Below, one piece after another: positions 52,927 to 62,108 of a stretch of DNA of 64,000 bases (its first letter is position 1; each line of letters opens with the position of its first letter). The stretch covers positions 1 to 64,000 of the forward strand of contig CAVVAJ010000006.1 of NCBI GenBank assembly GCA_963746255.1, given 5' to 3'. Below the pieces are notes generated by a model, which had not been told where the DNA came from, searched no databases, and saw nothing but the letters and a program-made list of their open reading frames with translations. Source of the stretch: DAOVXM01 sp963746255. GTDB taxonomy: Bacteria > Chloroflexota > Anaerolineae > Anaerolineales > UBA4823. Position numbers and translations under genes: made by a program.

Positions 52927-53718
52927 ATGAAAACAATTGTCATCACCGGTAGCACACGAGGAATAGGCTACGGTCTCGCATCCGCTTTTCTCGAGCGGGG
53001 CTGTCAGGTCGTACTTAGTGGACGCACACCTGCATCAGTAGAACACGCCCTGAACACACTACAAGAAGCTCATTATTCGCATCAGGCGCTTGGTATCACG
53101 TGTGACGTTACAGAGCCCCAACAAGTACAGGATCTTTGGGACCGGGCATGTGCTAAATTCAATAAAATCGATATCTGGATAAATAATGCTGGCTTTATCA
53201 GTTCGGTAAATACGATTGAGGGCACCGAACCGGCCGAAATCAAAGCTATGGTAGAGACGAATCTTCTCGGGTCAGCGTACGGGGCGCGAGTAGCGCTAAT
53301 CCAAATGCTCAATCAGGGTTTTGGCGCAATTTACAATATGGAAGGCTTGGGTAGTGATGGCCGCAGACAAGCAGGGATGACTTACTATGGGGTAACGAAA
53401 CGCGGATTGAGTTATTTCACTGACTGCTTGGCTGATGAAGTTAAAGGCACACCCATTATCGCCGCCGGACTCAGCCCAGGTATGGTAATGACAGACCTCA
53501 TTTATGACCAATACCGCGATAAACCTGATGAGATCGAGCGGGTGAGGAAAATATTCAACATTCTCGCCGATCGTGTTGAAAACGTAGCACCCTGGTTGGC
53601 GGATAAGATATTATCAAATCAGAAATCCGGCATTCGTATTAGCTATCTGACGCGGGGCAAGATCCTGGGGCGGTTCTTGAGTGCACCGTTTAGTAAGCGA
53701 GATGTATTCCAAACATAA
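52927..53718 (+). CDS. Short-chain dehydrogenase/reductase
   Basis: A 263-residue Rossmann-fold enzyme. Cofactor motif ITGSTRGIGYGLA, structural INNAG and the active-site YYGVTKRG (Tyr-x3-Lys) are present. The usual catalytic Ser position reads MEGLGSDG, so a Ser is nearby but shifted. GGAGG precedes the ATG. The C-terminus is basic (RISYLTRGKILGRFLSAPFSKR). Substrate unknown; divergence from fabF hints at lipid metabolism. Confidence 0.85.
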   Translation: MKTIVITGSTRGIGYGLASAFLERGCQVVLSGRTPASVEHALNTLQEAHYSHQALGITCDVTEPQQVQDLWDRACAKFNKIDIWINNAGFISSVNTIEGTEPAEIKAMVETNLLGSAYGARVALIQMLNQGFGAIYNMEGLGSDGRRQAGMTYYGVTKRGLSYFTDCLADEVKGTPIIAAGLSPGMVMTDLIYDQYRDKPDEIERVRKIFNILADRVENVAPWLADKILSNQKSGIRISYLTRGKILGRFLSAPFSKRDVFQT

Positions 53719-53897
53719 AAATAGTCGACAAAAACTTGCGGCATAAACAAATTTGACGGATTACTAGCGATTCTGCTGTGATTTACGAGGATTACAATTA
53801 TTTCAAATAGAACATCTTACCTGGTTCTGAGGTACAATAACTTCACTTGGATCGCAATCCTGACGCGCAAGCATTTTGGAATCATCCAAAGTTAACC

Positions 53898-55982
53898 ATG
53901 CCCCCCACTCGACCACGTTTATTCTTATATCTCCTGCTTTCGGGATTATGTGGGTTATTTATCCTTATTTTCATTAATCCCCCTACGACCAACGCCCAGC
54001 AACCCAACCAATACGTGCTCATTCCATCAGGTGAAAGTGGCCCAGCCACTTATCAGGGAATAATCGACTCCGCCCGCGACAATCTCATCCAGGGATATCT
54101 CCGAATATTGCTGCTACCAATCGGAGAGGCGAGCAACCCGAATGAGATTGACCTCCTTGAAAGGACAGAAATTATTCAGCATCTAGAGCGACAACGCCTG
54201 CAAATTGAATATTTGTGCATATTAACCATGCCTGCTGGTATACCCTGCGAAATTGAATTAGCCCCGATCATTACCCGGCAGGACGCATCTTCGTCAATCG
54301 TCGACCGCTTTTTTGAAAAGCCCCATTCAGCGGTCTTAATTACTGGAGACGACCCGCGCATAGCCCTGAATGTACTGGGCGGAACACGACTAGAGCGCAA
54401 TTTATTCGAGGCATATCAAAAAGGCGAGATCATGGCCGGCGAAGGTGGCTCTACAAATATCTTCTCGACGGCCGCATTGATTGGCTATAATGAGGACTTC
54501 GGACCTTATGATGGGTTCAATTTCGGATCGGTGGATGTTTGGCACACAGCAGAACAGCATGGACTCACTTTTGGGATCAAACAGGCAATCATTGACCATG
54601 CAGTACTGCAGCAAAATCACCTCACAAGACTCCTCAACGCAGTTCTGACTGCTGATACCCCCAACCTTGGCATTGGTATAGAAGATAATTCGGGTGTGAA
54701 TATCGTGTCAGATACAATTTTAACAATGCCGTTTGGCGCGAGTACTATCACAATCGTTGACGCTGAGACATATCAAGCAACAGAAAACATTACGTACGAA
54801 GACTGCGGCAGTGCATCAGTGTGCTATCCCCAGTTCAGTGCCCGTAATATCTTGCTGCATCAGCTTGCACCCGGTCCCTATAGCTACGATCTTGAAGCAC
54901 GCCGACATTCGCTTGCGGATCCCAATTCTTTTATGAAGCGTGATTTCTCGTCCCTATCAATACCAAAAAACAGTGGTGCTGTGTATATTTCTGGTGCAGC
55001 AGATATTCGCTTAGCAGCCGATTCAGTCTCGTCTGAGCTCAAAGCATCCTTGACTAACGTTGAGGGTGAGATATTAGTTTTACTAGTTGATTATCAGGAC
55101 AATATCTCTACAACCACAATCGAACGATTATATAGCAACTATTTCCAGCGCCCGGTTAGAATTATCAAACTCCCTGTGCAGGGCAGTGATTTTGAACTCC
55201 TAGAACTCGACAATATCGCCGCGATGGTTTTGCTCGCACGACCAGGCAGCACGATTCCAGCTGGTGCCTTTCACCAAATTAATAACTCGTGGCAGCAAGG
55301 GACACCACTGCTCATCAATTCCGCCGCCGCCCAATTGCTCGGCACATCTTATACACCGCTGCGGCAAAATTTGCCGAACACTTCGTCGATAAACATCGAT
55401 CGTATCCCTACGAAAGCTGGTGCGAGTATGTTCGATTTTTCCCTTACCAGTTCTTTGCTAATCGGCAATCGCTGGCAAAGTATGCTAGGCACAGCTTTTC
55501 AGCACCCAGAAAACCTATCCATTGGCTTGACCGCCGATTCCGGAATAATCCTCTCTCCAGATGGTGGGATTGCTGCAGGTACCGGGCCATTGGTTGTGCT
55601 GGATTTTCGCAGATCCATTCTCGAACAAGCTGCTGATGGAAACGGTGCTATTGCCAATGGTTTACTGGATATATTCCTACCTGGAGAGCGAGTAGTGCCA
55701 GTAATCGCGAATGCTCGAGCGCTGAAATCGCCACCACCCACACCAGAAATCCGGACACCCACTGCAACCTTACCACCAACACTGACACCTACAGCAACAG
55801 CGACCGCAACCCAAACCCCGACTTTTACACCAAAACCAACTCGAACACGCAAACCCAGCGCCACTCCATTGACTGTTCCACCTTCAGCAAATCCCATCAC
55901 TATCAATTGGATGGTTGCCATCGGTGTACTCATAATCGTTATCATCTTATTTGGGCTATTATGGAACAGGCGGATCCTATAG
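53898..55982 (+). CDS. Cell-surface protein with degenerate cyanophycinase-like domain, Thr/Pro stalk and C-terminal membrane anchor
   Basis: A 694-residue protein. A signal peptide (LFLYLLLSGLCGLFILIF) precedes a peptidase S51/cyanophycinase-like domain at ~35-280: SAVLITGDDPRIALNVLGGT and LFEAYQKGEIMAGEGGST, followed by FNFGSVDVWHTAEQHG and GIGIEDNSGVNI. The nucleophile motif GTSAG reads GEGGS, so the catalytic Ser is lost. A second region of ~250 residues is not recognised. A TPTATLPPTLTPTATATATQ-type stalk (~610-655) and a C-terminal helix (WMVAIGVLIIVIILFGLLW) anchor it to the membrane with a short basic tail. I start at this ATG to give a clean signal peptide; a TTG 17 codons upstream is possible. 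Confidence 0.7.
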   Translation: MPPTRPRLFLYLLLSGLCGLFILIFINPPTTNAQQPNQYVLIPSGESGPATYQGIIDSARDNLIQGYLRILLLPIGEASNPNEIDLLERTEIIQHLERQRLQIEYLCILTMPAGIPCEIELAPIITRQDASSSIVDRFFEKPHSAVLITGDDPRIALNVLGGTRLERNLFEAYQKGEIMAGEGGSTNIFSTAALIGYNEDFGPYDGFNFGSVDVWHTAEQHGLTFGIKQAIIDHAVLQQNHLTRLLNAVLTADTPNLGIGIEDNSGVNIVSDTILTMPFGASTITIVDAETYQATENITYEDCGSASVCYPQFSARNILLHQLAPGPYSYDLEARRHSLADPNSFMKRDFSSLSIPKNSGAVYISGAADIRLAADSVSSELKASLTNVEGEILVLLVDYQDNISTTTIERLYSNYFQRPVRIIKLPVQGSDFELLELDNIAAMVLLARPGSTIPAGAFHQINNSWQQGTPLLINSAAAQLLGTSYTPLRQNLPNTSSINIDRIPTKAGASMFDFSLTSSLLIGNRWQSMLGTAFQHPENLSIGLTADSGIILSPDGGIAAGTGPLVVLDFRRSILEQAADGNGAIANGLLDIFLPGERVVPVIANARALKSPPPTPEIRTPTATLPPTLTPTATATATQTPTFTPKPTRTRKPSATPLTVPPSANPITINWMVAIGVLIIVIILFGLLWNRRIL

Positions 55983-56100
55983 AACCGAAGAAATAAATCC
56001 AGTTTACTATGTGCGCAGCATGCTGCATCATCAGCGGAAAGTAATGTAATCAAATTAATGCAGGTTCTTCTATATCACATCCGGGGAGATTCCATCTTCA

Positions 56101-56129
56101 TTGCATCAAACACTTCTTTCACGTAAAAT
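56101..56129 (+). promoter_or_regulatory. Sigma-70-type promoter upstream of panB
   Basis: TTGCAT and TAAAAT are separated by exactly 17 bases. The -10 box lies 45 bases before the panB start. Confidence 0.5.
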
Positions 56130-56173
56130 ACAAACAATTCGTTCATCCATCAATCAAATTGGAGGTCCTAAGA

Positions 56174-57031
56174 ATGACTGATCGAAAAAAAGTTACCCTT
56201 AGAACATTATTCAAGAAGAAATCTGAACGACAACCGATTTCTTGGCTGACCTGCTACGACTATCCAACCGCCTACCTGCAGGAAGAAGCTGGTATTGACA
56301 TGATCCTTGTTGGGGATAGTTTGGGAATGACCATGCTCGGTTATGACACGACGCTGCCAGTAACAATGGAAGATATGATCCGCCATACTCAGGCTGTTCG
56401 CCGCGGTGCTCCCAACGTATTTTTGGTCGGGGATATGCCATACATGAGCTATCAGCCAAGTGTTGAAACCGCGATCAGGAACGCTGGCCGTTTTATGGCA
56501 GAAGCCGCATGCGATTCCATAAAACTTGAGGGGGGTGCAGAAATGGCTGATCGGATCCGCGGCATCGTTAGTGCTGGCATCCCTGCTATTGGGCATTTGG
56601 GGTTAACTCCGCAAAGTGTAAGCGCTTTGGGTGGGTATCGTGTGCAAGGACGCGGTGCGATACAAGCAAAAAAGATTATCACTGACGCCAAAGCACTTCA
56701 AGATGCTGGGGCTTTCGCCATTTTGCTGGAGATGGTACCTGATCGAGTTACTAAAATCATCACTGAGCAGGTTGAGGACTGCATCATAATGAGCCTCGGA
56801 TCCGGCCCTGATGCTGATGGGCAGCTTTTGATCTACCACGACATGTTTGGTCTCTATCCGAAATTTAAACCACGCATGGCAAAAGTCTTCGGTGAAGCCG
56901 GACAGGTCATTCTGGACGGACTGAAACAATATGCCCAAGAAGTAAATGATAAAACGTTCCCGCAACCAGAGAATTGGTTTACGATCAAAGACGATGAGTA
57001 TCAAGATCTAATTGACATCTTAGAGCATTAA
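56174..57031 (+). CDS. panB: 3-methyl-2-oxobutanoate hydroxymethyltransferase
   Basis: A 285-residue TIM-barrel enzyme making ketopantoate, the first committed step to pantothenate and CoA. The metal-binding Asp residues are in ILVGDSLGMTMLGYDTTLPV and VFLVGDMPYMSY. KLEGGAEMADRI, PAIGHLGLTPQSVSALGGYR and AFAILLEMVP are also family blocks. GGAGGT lies 8 bases before the ATG. No panC or panD is nearby. Confidence 0.95.
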   Translation: MTDRKKVTLRTLFKKKSERQPISWLTCYDYPTAYLQEEAGIDMILVGDSLGMTMLGYDTTLPVTMEDMIRHTQAVRRGAPNVFLVGDMPYMSYQPSVETAIRNAGRFMAEAACDSIKLEGGAEMADRIRGIVSAGIPAIGHLGLTPQSVSALGGYRVQGRGAIQAKKIITDAKALQDAGAFAILLEMVPDRVTKIITEQVEDCIIMSLGSGPDADGQLLIYHDMFGLYPKFKPRMAKVFGEAGQVILDGLKQYAQEVNDKTFPQPENWFTIKDDEYQDLIDILEH

Positions 57032-57038
57032 ATTAGTA

Positions 57039-57073
57039 AAACCCGATGCACAACTATCTGCATCGGGTTTTTT
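57039..57073 (+). terminator. Rho-independent terminator of panB
   Basis: AAACCCGATGCA and TGCATCGGGTTT form a perfect 12-pair stem with an 8-base loop, and the T run TTTTTT follows. It lies 8 bases after the panB stop. Confidence 0.9.
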
Positions 57074-57092
57074 CTTCTCGAGGAGAGCAAAA

Positions 57093-58361
57093 ATGACTTC
57101 TGATCTACACCAACGCTTGAAAATCCCTTACGACCGTCTAGATGACATTAACACAATCCTACTCGATCAAGATTTGCGAGTGATAACTGATTTCTTCGAT
57201 GTGGTCGCCCGATATGGATCGCCTGAAGATATTAATCGTCAAGCTCAAGCAGCACGTCACCTACCAACTTTATTAAGTAAGATAGAAGCAGCTACACCGG
57301 AGTATTACCAAGACCTGCAGTGGCTCATCGCCAAGCGCGACGCTAAGGAATTTATCAGCGAGACAGATTACCGCAAAAAAGTACTCGGAAATAAATTCAA
57401 TCAGACATCGTTTAGAGATGAATTCGCAGTAACACTTGAAATTAGCGCCGCCCAATACTTTCCATGGATAAGGGCAGCTGCTGAACGTGCGATTGATCGA
57501 GGTGAGCTGATGCCTGGCCGGTTCATCCGAGTACGCAAGATGAAGGAGCAAGAAGCCGATGGCGACTTGACTGCCTTTGCAGCTGCAATGCAGATTATCG
57601 GCGCCAGTTACGTAGAAACCCTGGATACGAAAGGCACGGATGGCTCAAATGTCCACCTGGGTGGTCCTGACACCATAACAGGTTATTTCGGTGGTATCGG
57701 ACAACCCAATCAGCATGCATTGAAATGGCTGGATGAGTTCTTGTATTATTACACCAAGTACGGTGTGCAGCAGGTACTGAATATAAACCCAGGAACCGTC
57801 CTGCTGGGGTATTTTCTGTACCGGATTGGTGTGGACATCCAGTTCAAGATATCTGTATTCATGGGAAATGACAACCCGTATGCCGGTTTTTGGACCCTGC
57901 TGGGGGCTAAACTGTTCGCCCGCGATGATGGGAGCTCTCCCTTGATAGGTTTCAATTGGTCTAATTCGGTGGACAATGAAACCATGGAGATCACAGCCCA
58001 ATTCCGTGAACCACTGGGTTTTGAAGATGTCGTGCGTTTTGAGCATCACATTACTGAAACCTATAAAAGCATCGTTCGCCAACCATACAACCGCCGTGAC
58101 GAATTAGTCACTATTGCAGGAGATGTAGCAAACATATCGGCTAAACATGAAGGCGGTGACCCAGATATTGACAGCCAACGCAGTCACCCATCAGACATTT
58201 TAGATTATTTCAGGGACAAGGAAGAGATAATCGAAGCAGGCGATTGGGATAATTTGCTGCAGAATTTCATGGATAAATTCGATGCAACCAATCGGACTGC
58301 ACAAGCTTTGACCGAGAACGGGCTGTCGTTTATTGCCGCGAATAAATTACATCATGTATAG
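57093..58361 (+). CDS. Conserved protein of unknown function (about 420 residues)
   Basis: A 422-residue soluble protein I do not recognise. Notable blocks, which look like conserved active-site stretches, are TKGTDGSNVHLGGPDTITGY and YFGGIGQPNQHALKW. Others are VFMGNDNPYAGFWTLLGAKL, GFNWSNSVDNETMEITAQFR and HEGGDPDIDSQRSHPSDILD. The abundance of Gly, Asn, Asp and His in short conserved-looking loops suggests an enzyme, perhaps of barrel fold. No transmembrane helix, signal or nucleotide-binding P-loop. AGGAGAG lies before the ATG. It is isolated from panB by a terminator and lies 195 bases before the dehydrogenase-CBS gene. Confidence 0.7.
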   Translation: MTSDLHQRLKIPYDRLDDINTILLDQDLRVITDFFDVVARYGSPEDINRQAQAARHLPTLLSKIEAATPEYYQDLQWLIAKRDAKEFISETDYRKKVLGNKFNQTSFRDEFAVTLEISAAQYFPWIRAAAERAIDRGELMPGRFIRVRKMKEQEADGDLTAFAAAMQIIGASYVETLDTKGTDGSNVHLGGPDTITGYFGGIGQPNQHALKWLDEFLYYYTKYGVQQVLNINPGTVLLGYFLYRIGVDIQFKISVFMGNDNPYAGFWTLLGAKLFARDDGSSPLIGFNWSNSVDNETMEITAQFREPLGFEDVVRFEHHITETYKSIVRQPYNRRDELVTIAGDVANISAKHEGGDPDIDSQRSHPSDILDYFRDKEEIIEAGDWDNLLQNFMDKFDATNRTAQALTENGLSFIAANKLHHV

Positions 58362-58555
58362 AGAGTTTCTGTATATTATCCGCTATCTGTCTTTGAAAAA
58401 ACAGACATTATGAGATATTTAGTGCATTGTAAAGGTGGAAAGTTTCATTCGATGTCCGAGTTTATACGCCTTTGATAATGCTTAAAGCGTTCTATCTACG
58501 CATGATACTTTCTAAACAATCAAATTTGACAGAAATCTAGTTAAGGATACATTCT

Positions 58556-60430
58556 ATGATTCCACGCGTAATGGAAGATTTTCTAAAAGCCAGATTGCCC
58601 GAACGAACACTTCACAACCGATTAATTTGTGAAGAAGATCGATGCTATCTCGAATTTGGTCCGTTAGATGTCGACCGGCTTTCTCGTTTAGACATCGCGG
58701 TCGATAACCTTGGTCCAAGACTCGTAGTATGTATGTGGGACGAGAGTTCTCCACTTGAAATTGGTGGTTTCTTAGTTGTTGATAACCTCGCCATGGGTAG
58801 ACCTTCTATGGGTGGTATCCGCATGCTGCCAGATGTAACACCAGCGGCGATTCACAATCTGGCGCGCGGTATGACCTTAAAGAACGCCGCTGCCAATTTA
58901 CCCTATGGCGGTGGCAAATCCGGAATAGTTGCCGACCCTGCAGTAGCCGCCGAACAGCACCGCACGATTGTCGAAGGATTCGCCCGGTTGATATACCGCT
59001 ATAAGGATATTTATCTGCCTGGCCCCGATGTCGGCACAAACGATGCTGATATGAAAACAATCGCGATTCAAAATGGTATCGACCATGCGTTGTCTAAACC
59101 GGTTGAAATGGGTGGCAACCGTATTGACCAACTAGGTGCCGCGGCAGGTGGCTGCGTTATCGCTTTACAAACGCTGTTGGATGAAATACCGCGCTTGAGG
59201 GTTCTCCCTCAATTCCAACCCCTTGATATCCCCCAAATTGAAGATGTCTCAATATTAATCCAGGGTTTTGGCGCCGTCGGTGCACATGCTGCACGTCTTC
59301 TTATGGAACGGATTCCAGGTTGTTTGGTCACGGGGATCAGCGATGCCCTTGGCTATCTATACGACCCAGCAGGACTTCCAACCCAGGAGCTTTTTGATCT
59401 ATGGGAATCGCATGGCTTAGTTACACGCCCGTATGCACAAGCGAACTTCTTGTCCCTTGAGAACGCTGCACCGTCAGTGAAGTACTCAACAGATCCCGAT
59501 GATCTGCTGCGCGAGTCAGGATTTTGCCTGATGCCAGCCGCACCAATAGCCAATTATCTCGATACCGACCCTTCCACGAAACCTTCGATGACCGTTGCCA
59601 AAATGGGTAAGTGGTCAGTCATCATAGAAGGTGCGAATACCTATTCTCCCGACCCAGCGCGCAAAGCCGCGCGTGCCCGAATGGAAAGGGCTGTTTACCG
59701 GGAAAATGGTGTATTGATTGCTACGGATTATCTAGTCAACTCCGGAGGAGTAATTTTTGCCGCCCAAGAACACCTGATCAAGACACCAGTTGAACTCCGG
59801 ATTCCTAAGCACATGCTAGGTGATCGCCAAGCTGTGGATCGCTGGTTAGGTGAAAACGCTTCCGGTTTCGATCAGTTGGCTGAACAGCGCCGAGCCGCAG
59901 CAGAGAACTACCGTGATGATGTAATCCGTCGCAACATGCGCGAATTGGTAGACCTTCTGATAACTGATGCCGATATGCTACCATATGAAGCCGCTGAGAG
60001 GATCAGCATTCAGCGGATCGCCTCAAGTGAATCGGATCGAACAGCCCGCGAGTTGATGGTTCCCATCCCCACAATCACTTCCACCAACACTGCCCAGGAT
60101 GCTGCTAAATTACTGATTGATTCCGGCAGCCCTATCTTAGCTGTCACAGCGACATCTGGAGAATTAGTTGGTGTTGTTACAAGTTGGGACATCACGCGTG
60201 CAACAGCGCTCGGCTCCCCAGATGACACACCTTTAGAGAAAGTGATGACTCATGAAGTGATTACATCGGCACCTCATGACAGCATCTTGGACATGCTTCG
60301 TAAATTAGAGCACCACGAGATATCGGCAATGCCAGTGGTTGACGATGACTGTGTTGTAGGTGTCGTAAGTGCAGATTTATTGGCTACCCGGTCATTGATG
60401 CGTCTTGTCCAATCTCAGCTACCCACATAA
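58556..60430 (+). CDS. Glu/Leu/Phe/Val dehydrogenase with C-terminal CBS domain pair
   Basis: A 624-residue protein. The dehydrogenase part (~50-470) has Lys109 (MTLKNAAANLPY), catalytic Lys121 (GGGKSG) and Asp158 (PGPDVGTND), plus the Rossmann motif ILIQGFGAVGAHAARLL near 235. NSGGVIFAAQE is the conserved end of the cofactor domain. Residues ~500-615 form two CBS motifs (LMVPIPTITSTNTAQDAAKL and KVMTHEVITSAPHDSILDML). CBS pairs bind adenine nucleotides, so allosteric control by ATP/AMP is likely. Ordinary family members are about 420 residues and lack CBS. A terminator follows. Confidence 0.9.
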   Translation: MIPRVMEDFLKARLPERTLHNRLICEEDRCYLEFGPLDVDRLSRLDIAVDNLGPRLVVCMWDESSPLEIGGFLVVDNLAMGRPSMGGIRMLPDVTPAAIHNLARGMTLKNAAANLPYGGGKSGIVADPAVAAEQHRTIVEGFARLIYRYKDIYLPGPDVGTNDADMKTIAIQNGIDHALSKPVEMGGNRIDQLGAAAGGCVIALQTLLDEIPRLRVLPQFQPLDIPQIEDVSILIQGFGAVGAHAARLLMERIPGCLVTGISDALGYLYDPAGLPTQELFDLWESHGLVTRPYAQANFLSLENAAPSVKYSTDPDDLLRESGFCLMPAAPIANYLDTDPSTKPSMTVAKMGKWSVIIEGANTYSPDPARKAARARMERAVYRENGVLIATDYLVNSGGVIFAAQEHLIKTPVELRIPKHMLGDRQAVDRWLGENASGFDQLAEQRRAAAENYRDDVIRRNMRELVDLLITDADMLPYEAAERISIQRIASSESDRTARELMVPIPTITSTNTAQDAAKLLIDSGSPILAVTATSGELVGVVTSWDITRATALGSPDDTPLEKVMTHEVITSAPHDSILDMLRKLEHHEISAMPVVDDDCVVGVVSADLLATRSLMRLVQSQLPT

Positions 60431-60437
60431 CAAAATA

Positions 60438-60472
60438 ATAGGGAATGTGATGTTAATAACCGCATTCCCTAT
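60438..60472. terminator. Hairpin between convergent dehydrogenase and CooC-type genes
   Basis: ATAGGGAATG and CATTCCCTAT form a perfect 10-pair stem with a 15-base loop. The T-rich run is on the minus-strand side, so it mainly serves the CooC-type gene and may work for both. Confidence 0.7.
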
Positions 60473-60508
60473 CAGGTCACTTAAATACGATCTGAGTGTC
60501 AGTGCAAG

Positions 60509-61295
60509 CTATATGATCGCTGCCAGCATTTTTACAACTGCCTGGTAGACCGGTGATTCATCCCCTAATTCGATCAGCGGTTTCCCGCTGGCGTCAAACT
60601 CTGTTAATTCCAGATTTGCTGGTACAACACCCAGCAGGGGCACATCCAATCGGTCAATTTTCTCTTGTAAGATATCGGGGATGGTACCATTTAAGCGATT
60701 CAGTATCAAATAGGAATTTTCAATATTGATATCTAGTTCTTTTCTGAATTCCGCTATCCGCTCCGCCGCTACAATTTCCTCGCTGCGAAGGATCACTCAC
60801 AATAAGCAAATGCTCGACATCACGGGTCGTCCGCCGGCTTAGATGCTCCATACCAGCCTCGTTGTCAATAATTATAAAAGCGTAATTCTTGCTAATGCTG
60901 TCCACTACTTCACGTAAATTGTGGTTGACAGCACAGTAGCAGCCCTGCCCTTCGGGTTGACCCATTGCGATGAGATCAAAATCGTCTCCTTCAGAAAGCG
61001 CTGCGCGCACCTGGTAATCTAAATATTCCCGTTTGCTGATCCCCCCCGGAAGGGCGCCCATCGTCGCGCCACCTGCAGTCAGAGATTCTTTCACTTGAGC
61101 TAACATATCTTCACGGATATCTCCGATTGTCCAGTCCATTTCTAATCCCAGGACCATATTTAGATTCGCGCTAGGATCCGCATCAATAGCTAATACCGCA
61201 CCCTTTTGGTTATCAACTAAGTACTTAATCACCATTCCAGCAATCGTAGTTTTACCTACACCACCCTTTCCCGCCAATGCAATTGTCGTTGACAT
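60509..61295 (-). pseudogene. CooC/AcsF-type Ni-insertase ATPase with one frameshift
   Basis: Deviant Walker A AGKGGVGKTTIAG and the Cys-x-Cys dimer motif GQPEGQGCYCAVN are characteristic of CooC-type maturation ATPases of carbon monoxide dehydrogenase/acetyl-CoA synthase. The first frame runs 172 residues to SDPSQRG and then goes wrong. The rest (IVAAERIAEFRKELDINIEN to the end at 60509) is in the next frame. One extra A in an AAA run near 60795 accounts for the break. A homopolymer indel in an otherwise sound gene suggests either a sequence error or a very recent mutation. Corrected length is about 260 residues. Confidence 0.8.
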
Positions 61296-61310
61296 TATCT
61301 TACACCTTCC

Positions 61311-62090
61311 TCAAGAAGCAATCTTTTGATTGAGATTGCTAACAATTTTTTCTGCTGCGATCTTCAATTCCGGGGCATGGTCATAGACTGGGATACCCAA
61401 TCGATCTGCTTCCTGGACTTTCATATCTGCGGGAAGTGTTCCAATAACCTCTAATCCAGGCGATACCTGAGTTAGAAAATCGACCTCTTCCGCATTACGC
61501 ACCTTGTTACCGACCAGCCACAAATTCGTTAGCCCGATATCCATTGCCAATTTCTTTATCTGAGCAGCAGTACCGATGGAACGTTTAGTCGGTTCTACTA
61601 CCACTAACATGGCGTCGACGAAATCAACAGTCGCGCGTCCCAAATGTTCAACCCCTGCGTACATATCCAAGATCAAGACATCGTCCTTGCGAAAGAGCAG
61701 ATGCGTGAAGAGAGTTTTCAGCATAGCACTTTCCGGACAGATGCATCCTGAACCACCCAGGTCAACAGCACCCATTTCTAGTAAACGTACATTGTTATGT
61801 ATCACGCTGAACCGCTCAGGAATATCGTCCACTCGGGGATTAATCGTAAAGAAACCACCGGTTGTCCCAGGTTTAGCACCCGTACGTTCGTAAATTAGGT
61901 CATCCATTTCTGAGATTGGATGCAAATTCTCTTGCAGTTCCGGTGGAAACCCGAGCGCTCCTGCAAGACAAGGCGAAGGATCAGCATCGACTGCGAGAAC
62001 TTCCCGGCCTGCATCTGCATATACTTGAGCAATTAACGCGGCTAAAGTGGTTTTCCCAACGCCGCCTTTTCCAGTTATTGCTAGTTTCAT
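61311..62090 (-). CDS. cooC: CooC-type nickel-insertase ATPase for CODH/ACS
   Basis: A 259-residue P-loop ATPase of the MinD/CooC group. It has deviant Walker A TGKGGVGKTTLAAL, VDADPSPCLAG, a Cys-x-Cys pair in GGSGCICPESAML that binds nickel at the dimer interface in CooC, and VLILDMYAGVEHLGRATVDF as the Walker B region. It is 15 bases upstream of the second, frameshifted CooC-type gene, so they form one operon. These proteins insert Ni into the C-cluster of CO dehydrogenase or the A-cluster of acetyl-CoA synthase. Confidence 0.8.
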   Translation of the reverse strand: MKLAITGKGGVGKTTLAALIAQVYADAGREVLAVDADPSPCLAGALGFPPELQENLHPISEMDDLIYERTGAKPGTTGGFFTINPRVDDIPERFSVIHNNVRLLEMGAVDLGGSGCICPESAMLKTLFTHLLFRKDDVLILDMYAGVEHLGRATVDFVDAMLVVVEPTKRSIGTAAQIKKLAMDIGLTNLWLVGNKVRNAEEVDFLTQVSPGLEVIGTLPADMKVQEADRLGIPVYDHAPELKIAAEKIVSNLNQKIAS

Positions 62091-62108
62091 CGGCTTAGAT
62101 CTTTTTTA

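Noticed and set aside
55499..56053. Minus-strand 184-codon frame with Val-Gly repeats
   Set aside because: It is the antisense of the Thr/Pro-rich stalk of the surface protein; repeats come from the ACN-CCN codon pattern.
57093..58361. Nicotinate phosphoribosyltransferase-like assignment suggested by length and panB neighbour
   Set aside because: None of the expected phosphoribosyltransferase motifs is present.
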